Made by a program: the position numbers and the translations under genes
Notes under the pieces: model-generated
Told to the model about the DNA's origin: nothing
The model's database searches: none
The model's input: the letters and a program-made list of their open reading frames with translations, nothing else
Shown here: one piece after another, positions 8,349 through 15,270 of the stretch
Layout of the letters: each line of letters opens with the position of its first letter
Numbering within the stretch: the stretch's first letter is position 1
Assembly: GCA_017646885.1 (NCBI GenBank)
Contig: JAGCLR010000246.1
Coordinates: 1-18,921 of the forward strand
Length of the DNA: 18,921 nt
Direction of reading: 5' to 3'
Source of the DNA: Methanobrevibacter sp.
Lineage (GTDB): Archaea > Methanobacteriota > Methanobacteria > Methanobacteriales > Methanobacteriaceae

Positions 8349-8357
8349 TTTTACACC

Positions 8358-9506
8358 TCATTTTAATTTCCTTAAAATCATCATCCAAACTGGCATATGC
8401 TTTTGTTTTTCCGGCTTTCCACCGCCGCCACCACCTGAACCTAATGTACGATAAAACATTATTGCATTCTGTTCAGAATATTTCATATCAATATACCAGT
8501 TTTCAGTATACCACTCTGTTACAGAAGTATTATTTGCGTTAGCAAGAAGATAATTATAGAAATATTCTGCATACTGAATTCTTAATGACAAAGAACCATC
8601 ATCTGAATTCATCCCTTCCCAATGATTATACCACTCAGTAGTAAGTTTTGTCAAATCTGTATCTGTACTTTCCAAAAATTCTGTAAGATTTGCATAATCA
8701 GAAGGAACTCCACCAGTAAACCAAATATCTTCATCAATCATAAAAGCAATTTGTCCATCTCCCGAATCAGCAGGATAATTATTATCTTCCAAAAACTTAC
8801 CTAACTGATAAAGTCTTCCATGTTCAGGGTCAGGGACAGGAACTCCACCGCTTTGCGAAATATTTGTCCACTGCCCAAGTCCATAACCTACATCTAAATC
8901 TGTCCAAGTATGCCCATCTTGTTTGTCCTGCCACACTCCCGGATTTATTTGCGATTCCTGATAAAAGTTTCCAAGTATAGCAGAAATTACATAAAGAGAA
9001 TATCCTCTCCCTTCTGCACCGTTTCCATATCTATAAACTCTTTCATAATTTGATGCAGGAGTTATTGTTGTGTTTATTGCTACATCTCTCGCATAATGTA
9101 TTGCCGCATCTCCCGAATAATGTTGATGCGCGCCCATTGTTATTCCTTGCCCTATTCCACCTTCATACACCATTTCTGTATGTCCATATGGTGAATTAGG
9201 ATTTACATACATTTGCGTATATTCTTTGCTTCTCCAAACTATATCGCCTTTTTTCCATTCTCCGTTTTTATCAACTTCAACAAATCCTAAATCAATTAAA
9301 GCGGATGGCATATAAGGGGTTGAAAACGGATATCCTGATAAAGGAAAACCACCTGCTTTTAATGCGTAGAAAATAAAAGAAGAACAATCATAACAAATAT
9401 AATTTCCATATGCTCTTCCCTGATTTCTTTCTGCTGTTGAGTATGCTATGTTCGGGGCGTTACATGTATCTATTGCCCACGAATAAGATTTATTAATATC
9501 AGGCAT
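8358..9506 (-). CDS. Two-domain muralytic enzyme: NlpC/P60-like endopeptidase plus phage lysozyme
   Basis: 382 residues from ATG 9506, which has GGGGG seven bases upstream; a TTG at 9512 is less likely. Residues 1-160 look like an NlpC/P60-type cysteine peptidase: catalytic Cys41 in CYDCSSFIFYAL, KKGDIV (85-90), and His109 in YGHTEMVYEGG. Residues 165-330 match the phage tail lysozyme type: AILGNFYQESQINPGVWQ with probable catalytic Glu184, and GYGLGQWT. A Gly-rich linker (residues 356-364) and a short cationic/hydrophobic tail (MPVWMMILRKLK) close it. Phi29 gp13 likewise joins a lysozyme and an endopeptidase, but in the opposite order and with an M23 peptidase. It is coupled to the holin and wall-binding genes, so it may serve as endolysin, tail-tip lysin, or both. 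Confidence 0.85.
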   Translation of the reverse strand: MPDINKSYSWAIDTCNAPNIAYSTAERNQGRAYGNYICYDCSSFIFYALKAGGFPLSGYPFSTPYMPSALIDLGFVEVDKNGEWKKGDIVWRSKEYTQMYVNPNSPYGHTEMVYEGGIGQGITMGAHQHYSGDAAIHYARDVAINTTITPASNYERVYRYGNGAEGRGYSLYVISAILGNFYQESQINPGVWQDKQDGHTWTDLDVGYGLGQWTNISQSGGVPVPDPEHGRLYQLGKFLEDNNYPADSGDGQIAFMIDEDIWFTGGVPSDYANLTEFLESTDTDLTKLTTEWYNHWEGMNSDDGSLSLRIQYAEYFYNYLLANANNTSVTEWYTENWYIDMKYSEQNAIMFYRTLGSGGGGGGKPEKQKHMPVWMMILRKLK

Positions 9507-9508
9507 AG

Positions 9509-9766
9509 TCAAACCCCCAGTAATCTATTCCAACATTTACTCCCAAAAGATGAATCATTCCTCCCGTTTGTTCCGCATTCTACACCGTAGGCTCTTGAAA
9601 TTTCCTGAAAATGATTAATTGCGTAAACAGTATTATCTCCACATACCCCATCTATAGTGATTGCTTTACCGTCTTTTCCTGTGTACTCTAATGCTCTGAA
9701 AAGTGATTGAAGAATATATACATCTGTTCCTTTCGAACCTTTTCTTACTGTTTCGAATCTCTTCAT
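9509..9766 (-). CDS. Stand-alone peptidoglycan-binding (PG_binding_1-like) protein
   Basis: 85 residues. The whole protein fits a peptidoglycan-binding type 1 three-helix domain: RKGSKGTDVYILQSLFRALE, then IDGVCGDNTVYAINHFQE, with the typical D-G-x-x-G-x-x-T motif. It has no catalytic domain and no signal peptide. It starts within an ATGA overlap with the holin stop and is followed directly by the muralytic enzyme, so it is probably a separately encoded wall-binding subunit of the lysis system. Confidence 0.82.
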   Translation of the reverse strand: MKRFETVRKGSKGTDVYILQSLFRALEYTGKDGKAITIDGVCGDNTVYAINHFQEISRAYGVECGTNGRNDSSFGSKCWNRLLGV

Positions 9767-9960
9767 TTAATGTCATCACCACCCAATCTTTCAGTAAGTT
9801 TTGTCAACGCAATCGTATTATTGTTTAGGCTTTCAGTAATCTTATCCATTTCAAGCCTATGGGTTTCGTCTTGTTTATCCATTCTGTAATACATCATCAA
9901 GCACATAACAATAGGAAAACCCAAAGACCCCACAAGTTGAACAACCTCGGAAAATTCCAT
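9763..9960 (-). CDS. Holin (YvrJ/BhlA/UviB-like small membrane protein)
   Basis: 65 residues from ATG 9960, which has AAGGTG nine bases upstream. The upstream ATG at 9990 has no ribosome site and overlaps the candidate promoter. One hydrophobic segment (VVQLVGSLGFPIVMCLMMYY, residues 6-25) is followed by a charged, probably coiled-coil tail (KQDETHRLEMDKITESLNNN). The SLGFPIVMC signature and layout are those of small holins of low-GC Gram-positive phages. First gene of the late minus-strand operon, ahead of the wall-binding protein and muralytic enzyme. It would permeabilise the membrane at the end of infection. Confidence 0.82.
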   Translation of the reverse strand: MEFSEVVQLVGSLGFPIVMCLMMYYRMDKQDETHRLEMDKITESLNNNTIALTKLTERLGGDDIK

Positions 9961-9988
9961 CTTGTTTTTCACCTTCCTTCCTACTTCC

Positions 9989-9994
9989 ATTATA
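9989..9994 (-). promoter_or_regulatory. Candidate late-operon promoter (-10 box)
   Basis: A perfect TATAAT on the minus strand lies 29 bases before the holin ATG, in the narrow gap between the diverging holin and ATPase genes. There is no good TTGACA at the normal distance, which would fit a promoter needing an activator such as phi29 p4; that is inference. Transcription would start near 9982, consistent with the holin start at 9960. Confidence 0.4.
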
Positions 9995-10019
9995 TCAATA
10001 TGAGTTGTAAAATAGAAGT

Positions 10020-11075
10020 ATGAAAAATATATACTATGATGGAACTAAATTATTGTCAATGAAAGATTTGAATGGCAATACCCCTGAGATTTATATTGTG
10101 ACATCAAACCGTTCAGCAGGTAAAACCACATACTTTGGAAGACTTGTAGTAAATAAATTCCTTAAAAATAATGAGAAGTTCGCTTTGCTTTATCGCTTCA
10201 ATTATGAATTAGATGATGTTGCAGACAAGTTCTTTAAGGATATCGAAGGGTTATTTTTCAAAGAATATACTATGGTATCTGAAAGAAAAGCTTCGGGAAT
10301 ATTTCATAATTTATACTTGGTTAGAAAAAGTGATGATAAGAAAATTCATTGTGGATACGCTATTTCTCTTAACTCAGCAGACCAGTTAAAGAAATATTCG
10401 CATATGTTTTCAGATGTGTTCAGAATTTTATTTGATGAATTTCAAAGTGAAACTAACCATTATTGCGCTGATGAAGTAAGGAAATTTATTTCTATACATA
10501 CTTCAATAGCAAGAGGACAAGGAAAACAAGTTAGATATGTTCCTGTATATATGCTTTCAAACTCAGTTTCAATTATTAATCCGTACTTTGTTGAATTGGG
10601 AATCAGTAGCAGACTAAATTCTGACAGTAAGTTTGTGAGAGGTAATGGATTTGTACTTGAACAGAATTATAATGAGACGGTTTCAAACAGGCAAAAAGAA
10701 AGTATGTTCAATACTGCATTCGCTGAAAATCAGTATGTCGAATACTCTTCTCAGAATACTTATCTCCAAGATAATATTGCCTTTATTGAAACTCCAGTAG
10801 GGAAAAATAAATATTTAGGAACTTTTAGATATGAAGGTAAAGATTTCGCATTAAGACAATATCCTGATTTAGGTATTATTTATTGTGATGACAGACCTGA
10901 CAAAACATATAAGTATAAAATATCAGTAACGACAGATGACCATAATATAAATTACATCATGCTCAAACAAAACGATTTCTTTATTTCTAATATGAAATTC
11001 TATTTCCAAAAAGGGTGCTTTAGATTTAGAAATCTATTATGTAAAGAAGCATTATTAAAAATGATTTCAGTATGA
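10020..11075 (+). CDS. DNA packaging ATPase (phi29 gp16-like)
   Basis: 351 residues and the only protein-coding gene called on the plus strand. It matches the phi29 packaging motor ATPase: Walker A SNRSAGKTT (residues 29-37), Walker B RILFDEFQ (135-142, with D139 and E140), a downstream basic segment ARGQGKQVR (164-172) where the arginine finger is expected, and the sensor/coupling motif YMLSNSVSIINPYF (177-190), very close to phi29 CLSNAVSVVNPYF. The C-terminal part (YKISVTTDD, then YFQKGCFRF) matches the nuclease-like domain that contacts pRNA. Phi29 gp16 has 332 residues. Ribosome-binding sequence is weak (AGAAG very near the ATG). The stop overlaps the start of the pRNA candidate. Its inversion relative to the structural genes is unlike phi29. 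Confidence 0.95.
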   Translation: MKNIYYDGTKLLSMKDLNGNTPEIYIVTSNRSAGKTTYFGRLVVNKFLKNNEKFALLYRFNYELDDVADKFFKDIEGLFFKEYTMVSERKASGIFHNLYLVRKSDDKKIHCGYAISLNSADQLKKYSHMFSDVFRILFDEFQSETNHYCADEVRKFISIHTSIARGQGKQVRYVPVYMLSNSVSIINPYFVELGISSRLNSDSKFVRGNGFVLEQNYNETVSNRQKESMFNTAFAENQYVEYSSQNTYLQDNIAFIETPVGKNKYLGTFRYEGKDFALRQYPDLGIIYCDDRPDKTYKYKISVTTDDHNINYIMLKQNDFFISNMKFYFQKGCFRFRNLLCKEALLKMISV

Positions 11076-11076
11076 T
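11071..11076 (+). promoter_or_regulatory. Possible -10 box for the pRNA
   Basis: TATGAT overlaps the ATPase stop codon. A start about seven bases downstream would fall at 11083, exactly the first base of the well-paired terminal helix of the RNA. No matching -35 is visible, so the RNA may instead be made by read-through from the ATPase and then processed. Confidence 0.3.
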
Positions 11077-11189
11077 TATCTTTCAGCGTTTGTGTAATCT
11101 GATACATAAGGAATAGCACAGAGTGAAATCTGCCTTAATGTAAGTTCGGATATGCTAACCGCCTATTACACACGTTGAATCAAGATAAT
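11075..11189 (+). ncRNA. Candidate prohead RNA (pRNA) of the packaging motor
   Basis: By hand folding, the segment forms a three-way junction of the same plan as phi29 pRNA. The terminal helix is built from 11083-11088 with 11173-11178 (6 bp), a two-U bulge at 11089-11090, and 11091-11098 with 11165-11172 (8 perfect bp). An optional outer helix pairs 11075-11080 with 11184-11189. The first arm pairs UACAU+AAGG (11103-11111) with CCUU+AUGUA (11133-11142), with one bulged A. Its 5'-side loop contains UAGCA (11114-11118), and it is capped by CAGA/UCUG with a 6-nt loop (11119-11132). The second arm is CGG/CCG (11147-11149 with 11159-11161) with a 9-nt loop containing UGCUA (11153-11157). UAGCA and UGCUA are fully complementary, as the interlocking loops of phi29 pRNA are. 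The position directly after the ATPase gene fits a motor component. Confidence 0.82.
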
Positions 11190-11190
11190 A

Positions 11191-11230
11191 AAAAAGGGGA
11201 ATGTACTTAATTGTACACTCCCCTATATTT
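11191..11230. terminator. Bidirectional terminator between converging units
   Basis: GGGGAATGTAC (11196-11206) pairs with GTACACTCCCC (11213-11223). On the minus strand all 11 pairs form (one G-U) and U6 follows, ending the early/replication block. On the plus strand one A-C mismatch remains and TATATTTTT follows, ending the ATPase-pRNA unit. Confidence 0.85.
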
Positions 11231-11437
11231 TTAAATAGGCTGATAAGGTTCTAAATGCACATCATCGTTTTCACCTGCGTAATAATTCCCCATATCTACA
11301 ACTGTTTCAAGTATAAAATCTACTGTTTCCTCATAATCAGTTTGATTTTCTATAATAAATATATCGTCAAACATATTAAGTATAGAAATTTCAAAGTATA
11401 CTTGAGCCATTCTATCATTAGATTTAAATCTGACCAT
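11231..11437 (-). CDS. Small acidic protein of unknown function
   Basis: 68 residues, last gene of the minus-strand replication block, just before the terminator at 11196-11223. GAGGTG six bases before the ATG makes translation credible. The sequence (MVRFKSNDRMAQVYFEISIL, then DYEETVDFILETVVDMGNYY) is acidic, with a predicted strand followed by helices and an acidic tail. I do not recognise the family. No membrane segment or zinc motif is visible. Confidence 0.7.
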   Translation of the reverse strand: MVRFKSNDRMAQVYFEISILNMFDDIFIIENQTDYEETVDFILETVVDMGNYYAGENDDVHLEPYQPI

Positions 11438-11446
11438 TTTTTCACC

Positions 11447-11656
11447 TCAATCTTTATATTTCCAATCTTCATTCTTTACAACCAAATTAAATAGCTTTGG
11501 TAGATTGTCCTCATGTTTTATCTGAGAAGCTAATTGAATAAATGTATCAACCTTATCATCTATTTCTTTTTCAGTATACCATTTTCCATAATCGTTCTGA
11601 AGATATTGTTTATATCTTTCAGCGAAATTATAGATAAGTTTATTCATCTTTTCCAT
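11447..11656 (-). CDS. Small protein of unknown function
   Basis: 69 residues from ATG 11656 (MEKMNKLIYNFAERYKQYLQ), with AGGAG about eleven bases upstream. A TTG at 11662 and an ATG at 11647 are possible alternatives. It overlaps the end of the previous gene. Mostly helical and charged, with aromatic residues (YGKWYTEKEID, DWKYKD at the end). Not recognised. Part of the same transcription unit as the polymerase. Confidence 0.65.
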   Translation of the reverse strand: MEKMNKLIYNFAERYKQYLQNDYGKWYTEKEIDDKVDTFIQLASQIKHEDNLPKLFNLVVKNEDWKYKD

Positions 11657-11948
11657 CAGCAACTTCTCTCCTTATCTTTCGAAGCATCCCATTGAAATAC
11701 TTAACATCAATAAATAAAAAATCACATACACCGTTATAAGCCATCCTTTCTATTTTTTCTTTTTCTAAAGGAACCCATTTATCAGGGTCTTCTCTTATGT
11801 AATGCGGATAGTTCGGTGGTAATTTCCCCTTGCACAAATATCTATAATCTTCATAAGTTCTTTCTAAGAACTCTTCAATTAATAACCAATGTCCTTCTTC
11901 CATTAATTCATCATCGCATTTCGAATTCACAATCCGTAAGAACCACAC
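11640..11948 (-). CDS. Unknown protein overlapping the DNA polymerase 3' end
   Basis: Up to 102 residues from a GTG at 11948, which lies inside the polymerase gene. GGGAGG sits only one base before this GTG, too close to be ideal, so the true start may be the ATG at 11903 (MEEGHWLLIEEFLERTYEDY), giving 87 residues. The protein is helical and charged, with a Pro-rich turn (GKLPPNYPHYIREDPDKW) and a basic C-terminal helix (NGMLRKIRREVADGKDE). It occupies the place of phi29 gene 1, a small gene after the polymerase, but I see no sequence likeness that would justify that name. Confidence 0.6.
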   Translation of the reverse strand: MWFLRIVNSKCDDELMEEGHWLLIEEFLERTYEDYRYLCKGKLPPNYPHYIREDPDKWVPLEKEKIERMAYNGVCDFLFIDVKYFNGMLRKIRREVADGKDE

Positions 11949-13851
11949 CTCCCATAATTCTTTTTGGTAATAATTTTCCGGGAATTTTTATTCCATAATC
12001 AAAATCTGTAATTTTTCTTTTAGTTAAAACAAATTCTTTTTCTGATTCTGACATATCATCTTCTGTTTTATTTTCTATCATTGAATTTATAAATAATTGT
12101 TTTCCTCTTTCAGGCAATCCTGCACATCTTATATTGTAGTAAGATTTTTCTATAGGCTTTGTGTCTTCGTGTGTAATATGTTCTATATAAGTTTTCTGTC
12201 TTACAAACCAACCTTCATCCCAAAAACTTTCTGCCTTCCAACAGCAAAAATTTTTATCGTGAAGAGTTACTCCTTTTATTTCTTCTAAAGATAAATTGCA
12301 ATGAATTGAATCTGTATCAGCATAAATAAATCCTCTTTTATTTGCTCCGTAATAATTTTTCTGTGCTGTTCTTATTGTAAAATTTCTTGCATAAGAAGTT
12401 ATGGCAGAACCTATTGCAATATACCCAGGGATTTTTGTATTATCAAATATAGGCGCAAATTCTAATATATTTTCTTCGTTCAATCTGCATACCTTAAAAG
12501 AATTATTTGTATTCGTTGCCATTTTTCCATATAAATTATTCAAAAATAATTTTGCCAAGCTTCGTTTTGCTCCAGTGGATTCTAATTTTATTTTCTTATA
12601 CTTATCTATATACTGGTCAAATATTCCTATCTGTTTTTCAAAATAACATCCACCTATTACTTCAAAATCTTTTACATTGTAATGCTCTAAAAATAATTCA
12701 TAGTCTGTACAAGTCATTGTTAATTCTACTTTTGCTTCGTGAACTTCACCGTCTAATCCTATATATCTATCATAATATTTTCCGTCTTTCGGATTTAATA
12801 TGTCAGAAGTTTCTAATGATTCTGTGCTTTTATATAGCCATGTTCCTTTTATCTGTACAAAAGGTAAATGATTTTTCTTTATGTAGAATTTAGTTCTGAA
12901 TTTTATAAAATAATATTTTTCCTTTGCTTCAGAAGGTATATAATTTCCGTTCCAAAATGTTGGTAAACCATATGGGTAATAACATCCTGAATCGGAATGC
13001 ATTACAGATGGATATAAACTATTTACATCTAACGTAACACCATTTCTGAAAAGTTTTCTTTCTTTTCCTTTGACTAAATAGCACCATCCACCACGATATG
13101 ATTTTCTTATAAATTCTCCTGCACTTTTTACTCCGAATATTTCTTCGTCTATTCCGTACTCATACAGATTTGGAAAAATAGAATCATAAACTTTATTGGA
13201 TTGAAATTCTGATTTGAACTCTTCAAGACAGCATGAACCAATCGTTAATTTTTTATGACCTTCTGTAAACATTATTTCTAATGCTTCTTTTACTACAAGA
13301 ACATCGTTTGCTATGTATTTCTTTTCTTCTTCTGTTATCTTGCATCCTGCATATCTATATCCTTTGTATTCCATTTCAAGTTTTTTATGTTTGGTCTCAA
13401 AAGCATTTCCTATTTCCTTAACAGAAAATGGAAGAAGTTTTAAGGAATCTCTTATTTCTATAATCTTATTTGTCTTTGTCTTTATCGTTATGGAATACCA
13501 TTGCCCCATATCACTAATCATATATTTGTATGAATTTTTTGGCATATCTTTATTTCTTTGAAATTCATATTCACCTTCACACCCTACTTTTTCTAATGCT
13601 TGTTTTAAATTTGTGGAATTTTCAAGGAAGTATAACCAAAAATGCCCATCAAATTTTAAGTTGTGATAATATATTATAATATTTTCATTTGAATTTATGA
13701 GATATTCATAAGTTTCAGAAATTGAATGATGTATAATAACTTCTTCTTTCCAAAATTCTGCTATTGCACTGCTCCATACTTCTGTATATTCCTGTCCTTC
13801 ATAAACAGTTGTCTCAAAGTCTCCTACTAAATAACGGATTTTTCTTTTCAT
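11911..13851 (-). CDS. Protein-primed family B DNA polymerase (phi29 gp2-like)
   Basis: 646 residues. 3'-5' exonuclease: ExoI DFETT (11-15), ExoII YYHNLKFDG (61-69), ExoIII YIANDVLVV (179-187). The linking motif YRGG (252-255) is that of protein-primed enzymes. Polymerase: motif A LDVNSLYPSVM (274-284), motif B KLFLNNLYG (434-442), motif C YADTDS (510-515, with D512 and D514), and the KxY motif RQKTY (551-555). The region between motifs A and B (about 285-430) is long enough for the TPR1 and TPR2 insertions that contact the terminal protein and give processive strand displacement. Phi29 polymerase has 572 residues, so this is longer. All expected catalytic residues are present. It is coupled by TAATG to the candidate terminal-protein gene upstream. 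Confidence 0.97.
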   Translation of the reverse strand: MKRKIRYLVGDFETTVYEGQEYTEVWSSAIAEFWKEEVIIHHSISETYEYLINSNENIIIYYHNLKFDGHFWLYFLENSTNLKQALEKVGCEGEYEFQRNKDMPKNSYKYMISDMGQWYSITIKTKTNKIIEIRDSLKLLPFSVKEIGNAFETKHKKLEMEYKGYRYAGCKITEEEKKYIANDVLVVKEALEIMFTEGHKKLTIGSCCLEEFKSEFQSNKVYDSIFPNLYEYGIDEEIFGVKSAGEFIRKSYRGGWCYLVKGKERKLFRNGVTLDVNSLYPSVMHSDSGCYYPYGLPTFWNGNYIPSEAKEKYYFIKFRTKFYIKKNHLPFVQIKGTWLYKSTESLETSDILNPKDGKYYDRYIGLDGEVHEAKVELTMTCTDYELFLEHYNVKDFEVIGGCYFEKQIGIFDQYIDKYKKIKLESTGAKRSLAKLFLNNLYGKMATNTNNSFKVCRLNEENILEFAPIFDNTKIPGYIAIGSAITSYARNFTIRTAQKNYYGANKRGFIYADTDSIHCNLSLEEIKGVTLHDKNFCCWKAESFWDEGWFVRQKTYIEHITHEDTKPIEKSYYNIRCAGLPERGKQLFINSMIENKTEDDMSESEKEFVLTKRKITDFDYGIKIPGKLLPKRIMGGVVLTDCEFEMR

Positions 13852-14402
13852 TATACAGTTTCATAGTTCCCCCCATTCTGAAACAACGAAAAAGATTCAT
13901 TCATGGAAGGAATTTCACCGCCGGATAATATTAAATTTAAAATAACTACACCCGATTCTTTTTTATTAACACCTGTATCGTCCTCATTTGAAGAATATGA
14001 TTCGGAAGTAAAGTAAGTAATCATATCTTCTACAGCTTCTATTGCTTCAGCAGATGCGTTTCTGATTAATCTTCTTTTTAATGATTTATCCATTCTTTTA
14101 AATTTTCGATATAACTTATTGAGTTCAGGATACATTAACTCATCTCCAAGCACTCCTGAATACTCAAATTTTTTAAACATCTCTTCTATTTTTTCTAATG
14201 CGTAATCTACTTCATCAGGTATTAAATTTTCTTTTGCTAATTCATCAAGATAAAAATCTTTTTGCTGTTCTTCATATAGAATTCTATTATATAGTCTTTC
14301 ATATTCTGCTTCACTTGAATAATAGGGAACTTGCGAAGCCTTCATTCCAAATTTTCTTCTGAATTTATCTCTGTAATGTTTGCGAAGTTTGTTTTCAGGC
14401 AT
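13851..14402 (-). CDS. Candidate terminal protein (phi29 gp3 position)
   Basis: 183 residues, immediately upstream of the DNA polymerase with a TAATG overlap, exactly the phi29 gene 3-gene 2 arrangement. The N-terminus is strongly basic (KLRKHYRDKFRRKFG, residues 5-19), as in DNA-binding N-terminal domains of terminal proteins. Residues 25-115 are long charged helices (coiled-coil-like). Residues 108-130 give a second basic/helical part. The C-terminus (from about 145) is uncharged with Ser, Thr and Tyr residues, any of which could be the priming residue. Phi29 TP has 266 residues, so this is short. The call rests on position and composition; no sequence motif proves it. Confidence 0.55.
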   Translation of the reverse strand: MPENKLRKHYRDKFRRKFGMKASQVPYYSSEAEYERLYNRILYEEQQKDFYLDELAKENLIPDEVDYALEKIEEMFKKFEYSGVLGDELMYPELNKLYRKFKRMDKSLKRRLIRNASAEAIEAVEDMITYFTSESYSSNEDDTGVNKKESGVVILNLILSGGEIPSMNESFSLFQNGGNYETV

Positions 14403-14626
14403 TAATTATCATCTCCTTCTGATAATTTATAAATCGCGATGTCTTTAATTTCTGAAATTCTTAACATATAGGTATCGCCATCTTCATCTACTAAAGTAAT
14501 GAAACCACTCAAATTACTTTCGCATAATAAGGCTTCTTTTAGATATTTATGAAGCGCATTAGTATTCATGTCTACTCTTAGATAAAAAGTCGTTTTGTCT
14601 CTTAGTGAAACATTTACTTGTATCAT
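14402..14626 (-). CDS. Small beta-rich early protein of unknown function (copy A)
   Basis: 74 residues; GAGGAG five bases before the ATG and a TAATG overlap with the next gene. Its layout is strand-strand-helix-strand-strand (VNVSLRDKTTFYLRVD, helix to about 38, GFITLVDEDGDTYMLRI, then IKDIAIYKL). The preceding gene 14629-14844 has the same layout and similar ends, so the two may be diverged duplicates. Not recognised. Confidence 0.72.
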   Translation of the reverse strand: MIQVNVSLRDKTTFYLRVDMNTNALHKYLKEALLCESNLSGFITLVDEDGDTYMLRISEIKDIAIYKLSEGDDN

Positions 14627-14628
14627 TT

Positions 14629-14844
14629 TTACTCCTCTCTTATTACTTCAATACATAAAACATGCTGTTTAGAAATAAAATATAATTTATCTTCTAAACA
14701 ATCCCTTATGGCGAATGAAGAAAGTTCTTCATCCTTAAATTCAGCTACAAAATCCTGAAAGAAATATTCTGTTGTCATCACTCTTAATTTTGTTCCTGTT
14801 TTAAAATGTATAACAACTTCCGGACCGTAAAATAATTTTTTCAT
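14629..14844 (-). CDS. Small beta-rich early protein of unknown function (copy B)
   Basis: 71 residues, first gene after the terminator at 14867-14888, with AGGGGAT seven bases before the ATG. Layout EVVIHFKTGTKLRVM, helix FFQDFVAEFKDEE, FAIRDCLEDKLYFI, HVLCIEVI, parallel to 14402-14626. Two cysteines but no metal-binding pattern. Two bases separate it from the next gene. Not recognised. Confidence 0.72.
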   Translation of the reverse strand: MKKLFYGPEVVIHFKTGTKLRVMTTEYFFQDFVAEFKDEELSSFAIRDCLEDKLYFISKQHVLCIEVIREE

Positions 14845-14860
14845 TGCTATCCCCTAAAAT

Positions 14861-14888
14861 AAAAAGGGGGAGAATATTTCATCTCCCC
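14861..14888 (-). terminator. Intrinsic terminator after the SSB gene
   Basis: On the minus strand GGGGAGA (14888-14882) pairs perfectly with TCTCCCC (14873-14867) across an 8-nt loop, followed by UUUUUAUUUUA. It lies 20 bases past the SSB stop and before the next ribosome site, so it should cut most transcripts after the SSB gene and let a fraction continue into the terminal protein and polymerase genes. Confidence 0.82.
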
Positions 14889-14908
14889 TGTACAGTGCTG
14901 ATATGTTT

Positions 14909-15265
14909 CTATTCGAGCGTGCAACAAATATATGTTTTTCCTGATTTCTTGCTTTCTCTCTTAAAGGCAATAACGGAAAAATCTTCACCTTCCATTACTT
15001 CAGCGATTCTCGCAAAAGAATTCATGAAGGAATTAGAACCAGTAGAATATCTCTTTCCGTCTTTGTCTACAACTACAATAACTTCATAGCTTTCGTCATC
15101 GTCATTGGTTACAGAACACTTTACATAATAATCTACGTCAATTTTAATTTCGTTTCCTTCAGAAAGTTCTTTGTCCAGTTTGAGATTTCCTGTGAAATCA
15201 GTAGCCTTAAATTCTTCCTTCTTGGAAAGCTGTCTGCTTGCTTCGATAACTTTGACTTCGTACAT
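14909..15265 (-). CDS. Single-stranded DNA-binding protein (phi29 gp5-like)
   Basis: 118 residues; phi29 gp5 has 124. Predicted as an OB-like beta protein. The C-terminal two thirds follow the gp5 pattern: IKIDVDYYVKCSV, SYEVIVVVDKDGKRYSTGSN, FMNSFARIAEVMEGEDFSVI, KSGKTYICCTLE, parallel to phi29 TTIFAADGSLYSAISKT and SSKGNVFFSLQL. It would coat the displaced single strands made by the strand-displacing polymerase. AAGGAG is nine bases before the ATG. The strong intrinsic terminator just downstream fits a protein needed in large amounts. Assignment by pattern, size and position. Confidence 0.78.
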   Translation of the reverse strand: MYEVKVIEASRQLSKKEEFKATDFTGNLKLDKELSEGNEIKIDVDYYVKCSVTNDDDESYEVIVVVDKDGKRYSTGSNSFMNSFARIAEVMEGEDFSVIAFKRESKKSGKTYICCTLE

Positions 15266-15270
15266 CTTTG

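Noticed and set aside
11075..11189. Riboswitch or simple transcription attenuator
   Set aside because: There is no gene downstream on the plus strand to regulate, and the element lies behind the ATPase rather than ahead of it. The junction layout and loop complementarity fit pRNA better.
12097..13561. Several plus-strand frames opposite the DNA polymerase, some strongly hydrophobic
   Set aside because: Antisense to a gene with all polymerase motifs intact; the apparent membrane helices are the complement of Lys/Glu/Asn-rich codons.
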